Assembly: GCA_028818225.1 (NCBI GenBank)
Contig: JAPPOG010000019.1
Span: 1 to 34,004, forward strand
Length of the DNA: 34,004 bases
Direction of reading: 5' to 3'
From: Gammaproteobacteria bacterium
Lineage (GTDB): Bacteria; Pseudomonadota; Gammaproteobacteria; Pseudomonadales; Pseudohongiellaceae
Below, in pieces: positions 33,046 to 34,004 of this stretch. A program made the translations under genes and the position numbers. Numbering within the stretch: position 1 is the stretch's first letter; each line of letters begins with the position of its first letter. Under the pieces are notes generated by a model. That model searched no databases. It was not told the DNA's origin and saw nothing but the letters and a program-made list of their open reading frames with translations.

Positions 33046-33858
33046 TTATACTTTTATCTTTTCATCGAGCTCATTGATAATTTTTTTTCCCGAACTATGC
33101 GTCTGTGAAACGATTTCGTCGAAATCTCGTTTCTTACCCAAGGCATTATAGCGCTGCCAGAGTCTTTTCAATTGATGCTGCTGCGTGACAGTAAAATGGT
33201 GGCGCTCAATCAAGCTAGCTACCACCTCACCCACCCGGCTTGGTTCATTGTATTCTTCGACAAGCTTTTGCAATCTTGCACAGCATTGCTTGATGATTTC
33301 GAAATTATTTCTCATGATCATGCGAATCTGTTTCGGGGTGATCTTGTCAGTGGAATGGCTCTTATTATCAGAGATAATTTTCAGGCATTGAACAAACTCG
33401 AGTGACGTATGCCTGACGGCGGCAGCCCAGAACCCGGCCGCTTCCATCTCATAGGCAATGTCTTGCGGGTATTCGAGTTCAGGCCTATCAACGGTCATCA
33501 CTTCACTACTCCCAGGTTCCGTAAATATCAGCGCGGGATAGGCACATTTACCAGTAGCTTTATGCACAATCCTGTTCGCCACCAGACAACTACCTAGGCC
33601 TGCGCTTTGATGGCCCGCTATCCCTACATTTAACCAGCCTCGAGCCTCCGCAAAATGCAAATCCAGACTTGCCAAATACTCCGTAGCTGCCCTGGCATTG
33701 TCATAACCCATGCCACAGATGATGGCTTGCATCCCTTCCTGGTTTCGATAAAGCTGATAGTTATCGGATTCCACCGCTTCGAGGGCAAAACCATGAATTA
33801 AATGCTCAGCTTCAAGTTTATGAGCGATGACAAGGTTTATATTTGAGAAGGCAACCAA
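33046..33858 (-). CDS. Nucleoside phosphorylase/nucleosidase-like protein with C-terminal helical extension
   Basis: A 270-residue protein. The N-terminal 165 residues match the PNP/UDP phosphorylase (MTAN-like) fold: IAHKLEAEHLI, WLNVGIAGH (purine and phosphate site), EMEAAG with M138-E139 and ISDN with D164, the catalytic Asp that protonates the purine. The helical charged extension (KQIRMIMRNNFEIIKQCC and onward) is not typical for MTAN and may be a partner-binding domain. The start is a TTG at 33858 preceded closely by the stop of another gene, at 33862-33864; no strong ribosome site is visible. It heads or follows the SPL-like operon and may salvage nucleosides or remove bases, but substrate is not known. 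Confidence 0.72.
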   Translation of the reverse strand: MVAFSNINLVIAHKLEAEHLIHGFALEAVESDNYQLYRNQEGMQAIICGMGYDNARAATEYLASLDLHFAEARGWLNVGIAGHQSAGLGSCLVANRIVHKATGKCAYPALIFTEPGSSEVMTVDRPELEYPQDIAYEMEAAGFWAAAVRHTSLEFVQCLKIISDNKSHSTDKITPKQIRMIMRNNFEIIKQCCARLQKLVEEYNEPSRVGEVVASLIERHHFTVTQQHQLKRLWQRYNALGKKRDFDEIVSQTHSSGKKIINELDEKIKV

Positions 33859-33861
33859 GTT

Positions 33862-34004
33862 TCAGGAATACTTATGCAAAGTTTGTGTTATTTGATCATG
33901 CAGAGCCGCGTTTCCTCGCTTTTCTGCACCATTAATAAGTATCCGGCATTTTTCCCTTAGCACTTGTGTTGCGGCGACAAGCTGGCTGTCATTGAGTTCA
34001 CCAC
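33862..34004 (-). CDS. C-terminal fragment of an upstream gene of the SPL operon (cut by the window edge)
   Basis: On the minus strand a frame enters from the window end (first full codon at 34002) and stops with TGA at 33862-33864. It encodes 46 residues including SQLVAATQVLREKCRILI and RGNAALHDQITQTLHKYS. It is too short to identify. The stop is only three bases before the TTG start of the nucleosidase gene, which suggests the two are cotranscribed and translationally coupled. Confidence 0.6.
   Translation of the reverse strand, partial: GELNDSQLVAATQVLREKCRILINGAEKRGNAALHDQITQTLHKYS

Noticed and set aside
1..34004. Prophage, integrative element or CRISPR array
   Set aside because: No integrase, transposase, att repeat, regular direct repeats or cas genes were found on either strand.

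Overview
The window reads as chromosomal DNA of a Gram-negative, respiring bacterium, most likely an uncultured marine-type gammaproteobacterium. The support is indirect: a Do-family periplasmic protease, an NfsA-type nitroreductase, CopC/CopD, SURF1, a secreted AroQ-type chorismate mutase, a ToxR/CadC-type membrane regulator, moderate GC content and many Sec or Tat signal peptides. There is no rRNA or tRNA gene, no CRISPR array, no transposase and no phage gene that I can recognise. An FO synthase (FbiC, the CofG-CofH fusion) is the taxonomically most surprising gene.

Layout. 1-1.7 kb: the end of a hotdog-fold gene, a convergent MaoC-like hydratase and a DUF1232 (YkvA-like) protein. 1.77-4.0 kb: a possible gene remnant, a secreted amidohydrolase, a small secreted protein and a hairpin. 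4.1-9.1 kb: fbiC, then a tight three-gene operon (atypical SDR, integral membrane protein, CDP-alcohol phosphatidyltransferase) that looks like a lipid module. 9.5-11.8 kb: a sulfatase divergent from a periplasmic chorismate mutase. 12.3-14.3 kb: a second DUF1232 copy interrupted by an in-frame amber codon, then a secreted M20 peptidase. 14.4-17.0 kb (minus strand): nitronate monooxygenase, a MotA/TolQ/ExbB-like mini-protein and a secreted protein of a family common in environmental proteobacteria. 17.2-19.2 kb: a Tat-exported aldo/keto reductase and two related four-helix membrane proteins. 19.4-22.8 kb: SURF1, then a cytochrome c fused to a PHM-like dicopper domain with a secreted partner. 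22.9-25.7 kb: two CopC-like proteins without the usual copper ligands, a thioesterase and NfsA. 25.7-29.8 kb: a serine hydrolase, a Do-family protease and a divergent ToxR-like regulator. 29.8-31.2 kb: copCD. 31.3-34.0 kb: a four-gene minus-strand operon (truncated gene, nucleoside phosphorylase-like, spore-photoproduct-lyase-like radical SAM protein, SDR).

The window is a patchwork of short transcription units rather than one large island. Shared themes are periplasmic oxidation and copper chemistry, lipid or acyl metabolism (two hotdog proteins, a TesB-like thioesterase, a CDP-alcohol transferase) and possibly light or DNA-damage physiology (FO synthase and the SPL-like operon).

Several starts suggested by the longest open frame are corrected here from ribosome binding sites, signal peptides or a terminator: the amidohydrolase, the aldo/keto reductase, the first four-helix membrane protein, the cytochrome/PHM protein, the serine hydrolase, the Do protease and the ToxR-like regulator.
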